Positions 1 through 7,842 of a stretch of DNA of 11,666 nt are shown piece by piece (position 1 is the stretch's first letter; the number at the start of each line of letters is the position of its first letter). The notes beneath the pieces were generated by a model. The model was not told where the DNA came from. It did not search any database and worked only from the letters and a program-made list of their open reading frames with translations. A program made the translations under genes and the position numbers. Source of the DNA: Conidiobolus incongruus B7586 (taxonomy: Eukaryota; Entomophthoromycota; Entomophthoromycetes; Entomophthorales; Conidiobolaceae); the NCBI GenBank assembly GCA_000697335.1, contig JNEM01006272.1, positions 1 through 11,666 of the forward strand. The letters run 5' to 3'.

Positions 1-496
1 TAATACCTCAAGGAAAATTAATTAATAATAAGTTATATATTACTTTTTTAAATAAAATAATTTTTAAATAGTATTCTCAATATATATTAAAAACACTTAT
101 TATTTTATATAATAGTTATAAAATACAAAAAGTTAAAGCTGTAAAAAATTTTTTATATAAATAAAATTAAAGGGAGTTACTATATCTAATATATTCACTT
201 AATTATAACTTATATAATTATAATTGTTTTAAATAATTAAAAAAACAGCTTACAAGAAAAAAATTCCTACAAACAAATTAAATTGGTTTATACAATATCA
301 AATTTTAGTTTTTAATAAAAAGAACTGTTTTTTAGATATTAGAAGTTTACTAAAAATATAGAAAAGAGTTATTAATAATAAAAAAAGCTATTAATTTTAT
401 ATTATTCATTAATTTTTATAAATTATTTATTAATTTATTTGTTTAATTTCAATCTTATAATTATGTCATTACTTAATTTCTACACTAATAATGTAG
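1..496. other. AT-rich stretch without a readable gene
   Basis: This stretch is dominated by A/T runs and has stop codons in every frame. The P-loop and switch I half of a kinesin motor should lie just upstream of 497, and I looked for it here. I saw no P-loop (GxxxxGKT) and no SSRSH motif. A possible intron 3' end occurs at its right edge: a CTAAT branch-like sequence near 484 followed by TAG at 494-496. I see no other feature. Confidence 0.6.
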
Positions 497-1123
497 GTAA
501 CAGAAATATTATTTAAATTTAATCTTGTAGATTTAGCAGGCTCTAAAAGTTAGAAAAAAACATCTACCACAAGGAAGCTTAGAGAAGAAGAAATTAACAT
601 CAATAAGAGTTTATCCACTTTAGGAAATATATTTAATACCTTAATCAGAGCCCCCAATGGAAAGCCTGCCTATATACAATATCATGATTCTAAGTTGACT
701 CATCTTCTTAAAGATTCACTTGGTGACAATTTTTTGACATCTATCATTGGGAAAATAAGTCTTTTCTCACCAGTTGGTTCCAAAAACTATCCACCCTTCG
801 TTTTGTAGTTAGTGCAAAAATGATCAAAAACTCTGCCAAAGTCAACAGAGATAACAAGGTCAGCGTAGCTCAACTCCAAGGAGAAATCAAGTAACTTACG
901 AGTCAAATTATGGAACTCAAAACTCAATTGGAAACCAAACCCATTCCACATCCCTTTCCCACAATACAACAGTAACAATGAGCATGTTTCTGCAAGATCA
1001 TGACAAATTTAGCGAAATTCGAGATAAATTTAAAGATCATCCCCTATACTCAATACACCGAAAGTTATCCGAGATGAATGAAACTTATAAAAAGGAGAAA
1101 GGAGGAAGGAAGAACAACTCACG

Positions 1124-1172
1124 GTAATTCGATTTCATAAATTTTAATTGTTAACTCATTCCAAATATTTAG
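1124..1172 (+). other. Intron in kinesin pseudogene (49 nt, GT-AG)
   Basis: The donor is GTAATT and the acceptor TTTAG. Joining its flanks in phase 0 gives KEEQLT followed by PKTPQDP, which works only if the frame upstream has already shifted at the A-run near 1089-1093. Confidence 0.7.
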
Positions 1173-1478
1173 CCCAAAACGCCTCAAGATCCAGTGAAAG
1201 AACTCACGCAATTGGATATTCAGCTTACCAATGGTGAGGCTAAAGGAGTTATCGATATGCAGCATGAAGTTGAAGCGATTTTGAAAAAGTTTCAAGAAGG
1301 GCCCCATAGCCTTGAAGGCTTTGACCAACACCCCAATATCAAACTCAATGTGGATTTGAATCAGCCATCTTATCATCAAGTTCCTTCAACATCACTCTTT
1401 GAGATGAGATCATTCATGTTTGAAGAACACAATCAACTCAATTGGATGTATATACCTCCTACCAAAAACAGATCTCAG

Positions 1479-1532
1479 GTAAATTTCAATAATCATTCAA
1501 GTATCCTATACCATTATAAATCACAATGTTAG
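1479..1532 (+). other. Intron in kinesin pseudogene (54 nt, GT-AG)
   Basis: The donor is CAG|GTAAAT and the acceptor TGTTAG. The upstream exon (1173-1478) is fully open over 102 codons and exits in phase 0. The downstream exon starts NEILPKDSPQ and then changes frame near 1561-1564. Confidence 0.7.
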
Positions 1533-2032
1533 AATGAAATACTTCCCAAGGATTCTCCTCAAAAGTTCCCCCACCAGCATTTGATGATGTGGATGTTCGT
1601 ATTTCAACTAGTGGGGAATTAAAGCCATCTGATCAAACCCAACCAGATACTCAACCTCAGAATGTGATATTGGATACATCCGATAAGGGCACTAATCAAA
1701 CCATAAAGAATGATAACCAAACAGCTAAAACTTTGGAGCAGCTGAATCAGCCTGCTTATGAGTCCGAAGTACCCTCACAGTCCACATCCAATACATCTAA
1801 AGGATAAAATTCCAACAGTGAGACTGAGAACAAATCTGACAATGTTTCAGATCCCTTCAAGCATGGAGTTGTCTCCATTGACATTGACAAAGTAGGCAAT
1901 TCTAGTATTCAAATAACTCCATATCCAACCCAAATTAATTTTTATACTAACAAATTCCAAAAAAAGTCCACTTTAAATACTAGAATAGCTGAATTAACAC
2001 AAAATTTGAAGGAAAAAATCCAAGAATTAAAA

Positions 2033-2081
2033 GTAATATTAAATATACTGATATATAACAATATATTAACATTATGAATAG
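2033..2081 (+). other. Intron in kinesin pseudogene (49 nt, GT-AG)
   Basis: The donor is GTAATA and the acceptor GAATAG, both in phase 0. Splicing joins EKIQELK to IKRDELFKFEND, a continuous coiled-coil-like reading. Confidence 0.8.
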
Positions 2082-2165
2082 ATTAAGAGAGATGAATTAT
2101 TCAAATTTGAAAATGATAATAAAAAATTGAAAAAGGATTTGGATACTTTAAGAGATCCATTCCAA

Positions 2166-2214
2166 GTAAGTCGAACTGAATAAGATTTCAAGTAATGTAA
2201 TTAATCTGTTATAG
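2166..2214 (+). other. Intron in kinesin pseudogene (49 nt, GT-AG)
   Basis: The donor GTAAGT is a strong consensus and the acceptor is TTATAG. It is in phase 0 between RDPFQ and DQQKQINQLQDE. Confidence 0.85.
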
Positions 2215-2289
2215 GATCAACAAAAGCAAATCAATCAATTACAAGATGAAAAGAGAAAACTCAATCACGAATTAACTACTATGGACAGA

Positions 2290-2339
2290 GTATTATATAA
2301 TTACATATGAATTTATTATTTACTAAATGTGATGATTAA
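2290..2339 (+). other. Intron with apparently lost acceptor (TTAA instead of TTAG)
   Basis: The donor GTATTA follows the codons for TTMDR in phase 0. The sequence NANNKLKEHEN resumes in phase 0 at 2340, which makes the intron 50 nt, like its neighbours. The last four bases are TTAA where TTAG would be expected. A branch-like TTACTAAAT lies about 18 bases upstream. The only nearby AG is at 2353-2354 (AATAAG); using it would give a 65-nt intron and drop five codons, also in frame. Confidence 0.6.
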
Positions 2340-2435
2340 AATGCGAATAATAAGTTAAAAGAGCATGAAAATATTATCAAGAAGCATTTAGAATGGATGA
2401 AATGTAAGTTGCCTGATTTGCCTAATTCTGACTTG

Positions 2436-2487
2436 GTAATCATCGATAATATTTCATTAATCATAATTATTCTTACATTTGGTTTAG
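2436..2487 (+). other. Intron in kinesin pseudogene (52 nt, GT-AG)
   Basis: The donor is GTAATC and the acceptor GGTTTAG, phase 0, joining LPDLPNSDL to DTLLSTLRKCVDQLY. An unused-looking strong donor, GTAAGT, sits inside the upstream exon at 2404-2409. Confidence 0.8.
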
Positions 2488-2595
2488 GATACTTTATTAA
2501 GTACTTTAAGGAAATGTGTCGATCAACTCTATCGCAAAGTGATAACCATAACCAATCAAAATTCCATCAGTGAAATTATCTTTGAAAACTCAGGC

Positions 2596-2646
2596 GCAAT
2601 ATATTGTATATTTTATCAAATTACTTTAAGCTAATGATGCTCCTAG
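2596..2646 (+). other. Probable GC-AG intron (51 nt)
   Basis: The downstream exon enters in phase 0 at 2647. The nearest GT donor, at 2606, is in phase 1 and would make a 41-nt intron that breaks the frame. A GC donor at 2596 (GCAATA) is in phase 0, gives 51 nt, and joins IIFENSG to YVVMQKGN. A branch-like GCTAATG precedes the CCTAG acceptor. It is either a true GC-AG intron or a GT donor mutated to GC. Confidence 0.55.
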
Positions 2647-3248
2647 TACGTGGTTATGCAAAAAGGAAATCAACCCCAAGAGATCAACCAGAGAAAGAAT
2701 TCTCTTGATGAAATTTCCTTAATGGACGGTTTCACAGGAAACACCTGTGATTTTTCCAATCCTATTTTGTTTGAAAATTCTGGGATGAATTTGTATCCAG
2801 CATCTTGTATCCGGCCACCAGAATTCGCATCGCCAAATACCCTTCTGGATTTGAAGAACAAAGCACCTGGAAGTATTTTACTCGACGACGATTTTGACTT
2901 CAGCCACACCAAATTCATTTCACCCAAGGAAACATCACCCCAAACTAAGGATGTCAAAATAACTATCACCAGCATTTCCATATCCAAACACTTCGACGTT
3001 TCTCTGTTTTCATCTCAAGAGTCCATCCACCTTAACAATTCGCGATCCCAAATCAAACTGGAGACTAAAAAATCATGTAAAGTGACACCCACCAGGCGCA
3101 ATTTCGTCAAATTCACTAGAACAGAATCTTGTCGGGAGTGGGATACCAAGACCATGTTAGAAAAATTGAGAAAATCCAAAGTGACTTTGGGATATGGCTT
3201 CAGAAATTTGGATAAACAGGTTACTAACTATTTTCAAACAAATACATG

Positions 3249-3299
3249 GTAATTTCAATTTATCATAAAGTTAATTAATATATTTATTTAACTTTATAG
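3249..3299 (+). other. Intron in kinesin pseudogene (51 nt, GT-AG)
   Basis: The donor is TG|GTAATT and the acceptor TTATAG. It splits a Cys codon (TG|T) and joins QTNTC to ESQTIDYVIQ with the frame kept. Confidence 0.85.
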
Positions 3300-3456
3300 T
3301 GAATCTCAAACCATTGACTATGTGATTCAATTAAACCAACTGATCCAACAGTACAAAGAATTTGAGAAGGATTGTCACGATTTGAATGAGAAATTGAATG
3401 CTTCAATATTCTCTATTCATTCTGCTAATTTTAATACTCAGTTGAAAGAATTACAG

Positions 3457-3509
3457 GTAATTGTTTATGATATTAGATAATTCATAGCTTATTGATATTA
3501 TTTGGTTAG
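3457..3509 (+). other. Intron in kinesin pseudogene (53 nt, GT-AG)
   Basis: The donor is CAG|GTAATT and the acceptor GGTTAG. It is in phase 0 between QLKELQ and NAVSDWNKF. Confidence 0.85.
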
Positions 3510-3689
3510 AATGCTGTTAGTGATTGGAATAAATTTATTACATCACTGAAAAATTATCCAGCATTTACAAATCAAGGAGACAATCAACACTTTGATTTAA
3601 CCACCATTGTTGAAGAATCCGCGCACAAGCGAATACATCATCACTCAACAAGAAGACCAAAATCCATTAAATTATGTATTTTATTATTT

Positions 3690-3695
3690 AATAAA
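3690..3695 (+). terminator. Poly(A) signal AATAAA, plus strand
   Basis: This AATAAA lies inside the last open stretch of the kinesin tail, before its first in-frame stop at 3747-3749. Cleavage 15-30 nt downstream would end the transcript before that stop, so the original stop may have been earlier and lost. Confidence 0.4.
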
Positions 3696-3706
3696 CCATC
3701 ATATAT

Positions 3707-3712
3707 TTTATT
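3707..3712 (-). terminator. Poly(A) signal AATAAA for epsilon-COP gene
   Basis: TTTATT on the plus strand reads AATAAA on the minus strand, 8 bases past the TGA stop of the epsilon-COP gene. The opposing signal of the kinesin gene lies 11 bases away, so the two 3' ends interlock. Confidence 0.5.
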
Positions 3713-3719
3713 AATAAGT

Positions 3720-4835
3720 TCAAACTTTAGCAGAGTATTGAGCTGCTAAAGTATCAAATTGGCTAGATTTATCTTCAATTTGAATGAGGTAAGGATGTTG
3801 AGGATCTATGTCTCTTAATTGACTATTAAATAATATTAATATGATATTAAAAGAATGGATATAAAAGTAATATACCTTAAATATCTAGCTTCAGCATCTT
3901 TACCCTTATTCATTAAGTTACCAACCGTAATTAAATTAATGAGGGTTTCGGAATCGTTAGCATCCTAAATATATACTTTAAAATCAAATATTATTGAACA
4001 TATTATTCAAAATACCTTATCCAAAGCTTTCAATAAACACTCTTCAGCCTCTTCATACTGCTTCAAATGCATGTGGCATACAGCTTTACTGGTTAATAAT
4101 TTGACACTTTCGACGTTGAACTGTTGGCTCAGCTCTTCGAAGATGTATAAAGCTTCTTGATATTTATTACCTCCCTAACAATTGAATTAAATAAATAATA
4201 AAGATGATGATGGTGATGAATAGTGAATTACAGTAGCTAAACCAACCCAAGCTTCCATCAGCTGCATAAGGGGAACGTCCTCAGCCCAACTTCTAGTCTT
4301 CTCAATCAACTGTTGAGCTAAGTCCAATCGGTTCAACTTTAATAAGATTTGAATACTGTAACTAACACTACAAAACCGATGAATAAAATAATAAAACTGA
4401 TGACTTGTGTATTAGTTACCATTCCAAATGTCTAGGATGCAATTGAACAGCCTTCAAAGCTACATCCAATTTCCCAGCTAAAATAGCCAATCTGGCTAGA
4501 ATAAGTTGCAAGTTGGGATTCAACAAATTAGTTCCTTCATTAGCCTTCTCTTCAACTTGTTTGAAAATTTCCTCCTTTTTACTTTCATCTTTAGATAATT
4601 CCCATTCCGCCGATAATTTGATTAATTCTAATTCTACAATATCTGTAGATTTCAATTCGTTGATGATAAGGTTGTATTTCTTTTGGCTTAGGTAAGTTCT
4701 ATATAATAAAATTTGACTGTCTTTTTTATCTTCACTGATTTGAGTATTAAGTTGGTGAATGGCACCACTATAGTTACCCAAGTAAAAAAGATTATAAATA
4801 GGATAATTAGGATGATTGATTAGTTCTTGACTCAT
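3720..4835 (-). CDS. Coatomer subunit epsilon (epsilon-COP), five exons
   Basis: Epsilon-COP is the TPR-solenoid subunit of the COPI coat, pairs with alpha-COP, and supports retrograde Golgi-to-ER transport in the cytosol and on Golgi membranes. Exons, in transcript order, are 4835-4420, 4367-4232, 4174-4016, 3964-3876 and 3822-3720. All phases agree and the product is 300 residues, close to the roughly 300 usual for the family. Family signatures include the N-terminal FYLGNYSGAI (usually F-Y-x-G-N-Y), RLAILAGKLDVAL, SYSIQILLKLNRLDLAQQ (about 141-158), EAWVGLATGGNKYQEALYIF (about 177-196), AVCHMHLKQYEEAE, KDANDSETLINL and the tail SSQFDTLAAQY. The start has A at -3 and the stop is TGA. The C-terminus overlaps the convergent kinesin reading frame. 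No frameshift or stop interrupts it, which argues against poor sequence quality here. Confidence 0.95.
3823..3875 (-). other. Epsilon-COP intron 4 (53 nt)
   Basis: The donor is GTATAT and the acceptor TTAATAG. It splits a Ser codon (AG|T) and joins AEARYL to SQLRDIDPQHP, matching the conserved YLSQLRD-type segment of the family. Confidence 0.9.
3965..4015 (-). other. Epsilon-COP intron 3 (51 nt)
   Basis: The donor is GTATTT and the acceptor TATTTAG. It is in phase 0, between LLKALDK and DANDSETL. Confidence 0.9.
4175..4231 (-). other. Epsilon-COP intron 2 (57 nt)
   Basis: The donor is GTAATT and the acceptor TTGTTAG. It is in phase 0, between WVGLAT and GGNKYQEA. It holds a short GAT/GGT-type trinucleotide run (ATGATGATGGTGATG on the plus strand). 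Confidence 0.9.
4368..4419 (-). other. Epsilon-COP intron 1 (52 nt)
   Basis: The donor is GTAACT and the acceptor TTTTGTAG on the minus strand. It splits a Cys codon (TG|T). Without splicing the frame stops at once after HPRHLEW. Confidence 0.9.
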
Positions 4836-4955
4836 TTTTGTTTTGTAATTTATTTAATATTCTTAATTAAATATAGTTGGAGTTACGTAGATTTAATTAT
4901 TATAATATATATTTTATTTATGGGAAACTTACTTTTAAACACTTTATTGAATTTG

Positions 4956-4960
4956 ATTGG
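4956..4960 (-). promoter_or_regulatory. CCAAT box upstream of epsilon-COP gene
   Basis: ATTGG on the plus strand gives CCAATCA on the minus strand about 120 bases upstream of the epsilon-COP start codon. This is the NF-Y/HAP-type site, and the same heptamer occurs in the promoter of the gene at 9049. Confidence 0.4.
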
Positions 4961-4975
4961 ATGTTTAGGTTTAAG

Positions 4976-5879
4976 TGTGACAATTTGGTATTAAATCTTC
5001 CTTCCTTAATTTAATTCAATTTGTCCCTTTAAACGAATTAACAGTTAATAAATTATCTTTGAAATTGAAATCAAGCTGATATATATATAATAGGTAAAAA
5101 GATTCATTGTAAAGTGATTAATTTAAAAAATATATCAAATTATATATTTTTTTTAATTATTATAATTAATAGTTACATCGAATCAATAGATATTTATATT
5201 TATTTTTAAATTTAGAATAATTAAAATTCAGTTGTTCCAGAATATAATATTAAAAAATGAATTATATATATTTAATAATGCATTTAAAAGTATAAGAAAT
5301 TCATATCATAATGAGTTAATTATATTTTTCTTCTTTGTTAAATATTTATTAAATTCTTATTTTTATTTTTAAATAAATCAATTATTAATAGACAAAATTT
5401 TAAATACTTTGTGATTAAATGAATAAAACAAAAGGAGTTTTATATTTAATGATTATTTTAAAATTATGTTCTGAATCACCGTAATTTATATTCTATAATG
5501 ACTCTTTAAATTTTGCTAATATATTTTTTAAAAATTTTTATGTATTGAAATTTAGTAAAAAGAAAAATTTTTAAGATTCGTAATTATTAAATTTAAAAAT
5601 TTTTAATGTTTTTTTATCAAATTATTTATTAATAAATTTTGGATTAATATATTTATAGTTTAAAATGGCGTTTCAGTTAATATCATAAATTACACCTAAT
5701 AAAATATTTAAAATTCGGTCATATTGATAAAATTATTAAGTATATCTTAAATTAGTGAAATATTTAAAAGAAGATTACAGTATATTAAATTTTCAAAATG
5801 TGTGATTAATGAATAAATATATAATATAATTCCAACTTATAAAATTCATATAGTTATAGCTCAAAGTTTTAGTTTCAAT
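4976..5879. other. AT-rich intergenic stretch without a gene
   Basis: Apart from the far end of the epsilon-COP promoter, stops occur in all frames at roughly the rate expected for such AT-rich DNA. I see no RNA gene, array or clear repeat. Confidence 0.6.
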
Positions 5880-6400
5880 TTATACCTACTAAAAGACTTT
5901 TATGCTTCAAGATTTTATTCAGGTATCTGAGAACTTTTTCTACGTATCTTAAATTGCTATAATTCAATATTTTTCTCAGAAGTGAATGATAGTTAAAATG
6001 TGATTTTTTCTATTGAGTGGAAGGAATAAAATATCCTTTAAATTTAAGTTTATTTTCCAAAAAATATGGTATTGAATTATTTTACCAACTCAAATAAGTT
6101 AGAATTAATCCTCATTAATACTTATATCAAGTTTTCAATAGTACATCGAGTTTACAGCCAAAAGATTTGGCAATAAACCTAATAATCATTAATGTCACAA
6201 GCAACAATCAAATCCTACATTGTAATACTGCACAAGTTTATCGCTATATTATTATATCAAGATAGTATATAGGAAAGGCTAACTTCAAATATAATGATTA
6301 ATTGAATTGGGCACTATCAAATTGCCAAGTGTTCATATCATTAATTTCAACCTGGATTTGAATGTTGTTGCTGGTGCCAATTTTTTATTTATTACACTAA
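5880..6400 (-). pseudogene. Protein-like remnants, minus strand, unknown family
   Basis: This block is richer in G/C than its surroundings. On the minus strand, about 6350-6285 reads an uninterrupted stretch containing IQIQVEINDMNTWQFDSAQF, with varied codons unlike AT noise. About 6145-6182 gives RFIAKSFGCKLDV. About 5880-6085 is open but for one stop over some 66 codons and includes LLRKILNY and VEKVLRYLNKIL, helix-like sequence. Several stops interrupt the whole. Weaker protein-like stretches exist on the plus strand (for example LHCNTAQVYRY near 6217-6249), so the strand is not certain. I do not recognise the family. It may belong with the remnants at 6920-7842. Confidence 0.35.
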
Positions 6401-6429
6401 AGATTATAATACAGCCTGCACTTAAAATG

Positions 6430-6919
6430 TGTTCACACTTTGATAAATATGTTTTATATTTTTATATTTTTAAATTATTTTAAAACTTAGTCTAATTAGG
6501 TAAAAAAGTTTTTAAAATAATTGAAGTTATTTATGGATCACTCATATTAATACTGTGAAATAGATTAGCTGAGTTTGTTATTACTATTTTTATATTATTT
6601 TTTCAATTTAATTTCATTTTGCAGATTGGTTAAAGATTTATTAAATTTATATAAATATATTACAATTTTGATATTGTTTTAAATTTAAAATTAGAATACA
6701 TATTATCCTTAGAAAGGTATAATTATAAATAGATGATAACATATAAATGATTTTATAGCTATCCTTAAATATGAAAATGTAGTTACACTATATTATTATT
6801 TTACATTAATTTCTAGTTTTTAAAATTAAATGAACTGAAAGATAATTTTTCACTTAAAAATGGTTCAATTTATTATCAATATTATAAAATTAATAATGAT
6901 AAATTGGACGAATGTGTAT
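6430..6919. other. AT-rich stretch, no clear gene
   Basis: This is mostly A/T with stops in all frames. One plus-strand stretch at about 6823-6918 stays open for about 30 codons (with NGSIYYQYYKINND) but has nothing recognisable around it. Confidence 0.4.
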
Positions 6920-7842
6920 AATCAAGCATATATATATTGGATACAACATTTGTGTTATTTTACTAAACACAGATTGATTTTATGAATTTGAATTGTATCA
7001 TCGTGAAAGTGAGAATATATTTTACATGCAGACTTTAGAAAAACCTTATATCAATACTAGGATTTAAGGTTTATCTAAGATATCATTCTTTTTGAAATAA
7101 TTTCAACTTCATCCTAATTTTATGAATAACATTATCAATATTTAAAAAACATCAAACTAATCAGAATTAAAAATGTTTAGAGATTACAATCAGTCTAAAA
7201 ATCACGAGCAACTAAAACCCAATAACTATTATAAAATTATAGATCTATTTCTTTAAGTAACCTTAAAAATGTAATTGCAATGCTTAAGTATACATAATAC
7301 ATTTCAAATATCTCAGCTTGCATGAAATTTATACGATATTCTATTAGGTATTTCGATATGATTCGAACTTGAGGATACTGATTTTTTTGATTATATAGAA
7401 GATTATCCAATAACCCATAGTTGTTTTCTAAATTATGTACAGCCAGGACAAATTCAGTACCTTCAAGTTCGAAATATATCAATTTGGATAATAAAAGACA
7501 GCCTATATATTAGCATTCCTTGAAATAAACACAACCAAAGGTACATTGTAAGGTTTTTCTCATATGTGCAAGGTCAAAATTATTGTATATAGCGTTGTAT
7601 TTGGAATCCTATTGTAATTTTTATATTTAATTTTGTTTTTAATTCGACATACATAAAATGCATGTGTATTTAATAAAGATATTATATGGCATAATGCTAT
7701 ATTCTTATTTACAAAAGATTCCACCATATTTGACTAAGTTTGACTAAATATGAAGCTTTAAAAAAATCTTAAGAACCTCTATAAAATTCAATTTAAACTT
7801 CAACCTTGAATAAAGTTCCCAAGTGATGTTATAAGGGTACCC
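6920..7842 (-). pseudogene. Decayed intron-bearing gene, minus strand, unknown family
   Basis: The best exon-like block runs from 7608, just after a TTACAATAG acceptor, down to 7237. It is 124 codons with a single in-frame TAA, where AT-rich random DNA would have about ten stops. It includes GTEFVLAVHNLENNYGLLDN and YPQVRIISKYLIEYRINF. A block upstream, 7842-7710, follows a TTTTATAG acceptor and reads GYPYNITWELYSRLKFKLNF, then continues past one stop. A block downstream from 7113 follows AAATTAG and reads DEVEIISKRMIS, then KSACKIYSHFHDDTIQIH. The sequence looks alpha-helical and aromatic-rich. No catalytic motif or known domain is recognised. Acceptor-like ends suggest a former spliced host gene. 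The stretch 7870-8040 may be its eroded beginning (LLNLWDLSLKRKRL). Confidence 0.5.

Larger units (their letters stand above)
497..3749 (+). pseudogene. Decayed kinesin gene, kinesin-12 (KIF15)-like, C-terminal motor plus coiled-coil tail
   Basis: Kinesins are ATP-driven microtubule motors. The first exon reads FNLVDLAGS (switch II) at about 518-544, then ININKSLSTLGN, DSKLTHLLKDSLG, STLRF and AKMIKNSAKVN, followed by VAQLQGEIK, the order expected for the end of a motor and its neck. The AQLQxEIK neck resembles kinesin-12, so the class is an inference. Ten exons can be placed by phase and intron length: 497-1123, 1173-1478, 1533-2032, 2082-2165, 2215-2289, 2340-2435, 2488-2595, 2647-3248, 3300-3456 and 3510-3749. 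Exons 3 to 6 contain charged coiled-coil-like sequence; exon 8 is a polar 200-codon tail. Breaks seen: TAG at 551, a frame-changing deletion near 789, TAA at 892, frame changes between 895 and 978, near 1089-1093 and near 1561-1564, TAA at 1805, and a lost AG acceptor at 2338-2339. The ATP-binding half of the motor is missing. I am confident of the family and fairly confident that it is not a working motor. Confidence 0.85.

Noticed and set aside
551-894. Ciliate-like genetic code (TAA/TAG = Gln)
   Set aside because: The epsilon-COP and 690-codon genes use CAA/CAG only, have no internal TAA/TAG, and end in TGA and TAA at sensible places. The kinesin also has frame changes, which a code change would not explain.
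1119-1379. Minus-strand open frame of 86 codons
   Set aside because: It is antisense to a kinesin exon, with no homology that I recognise and no promoter signal.
2670-2987. Minus-strand open frame of 105 codons
   Set aside because: It mirrors the clean 200-codon kinesin tail exon; the plus strand has flanking exons in phase and this strand does not.
4416-4835. Separate 139-residue minus-strand gene
   Set aside because: It is exon 1 of epsilon-COP plus a few intron bases; four further exons complete the protein in phase.
7366-7380. GATTCGAACTT, resembling a tRNA T-loop
   Set aside because: No matching acceptor, D-arm or anticodon arm is present, and the sequence fits the minus-strand protein-like block.
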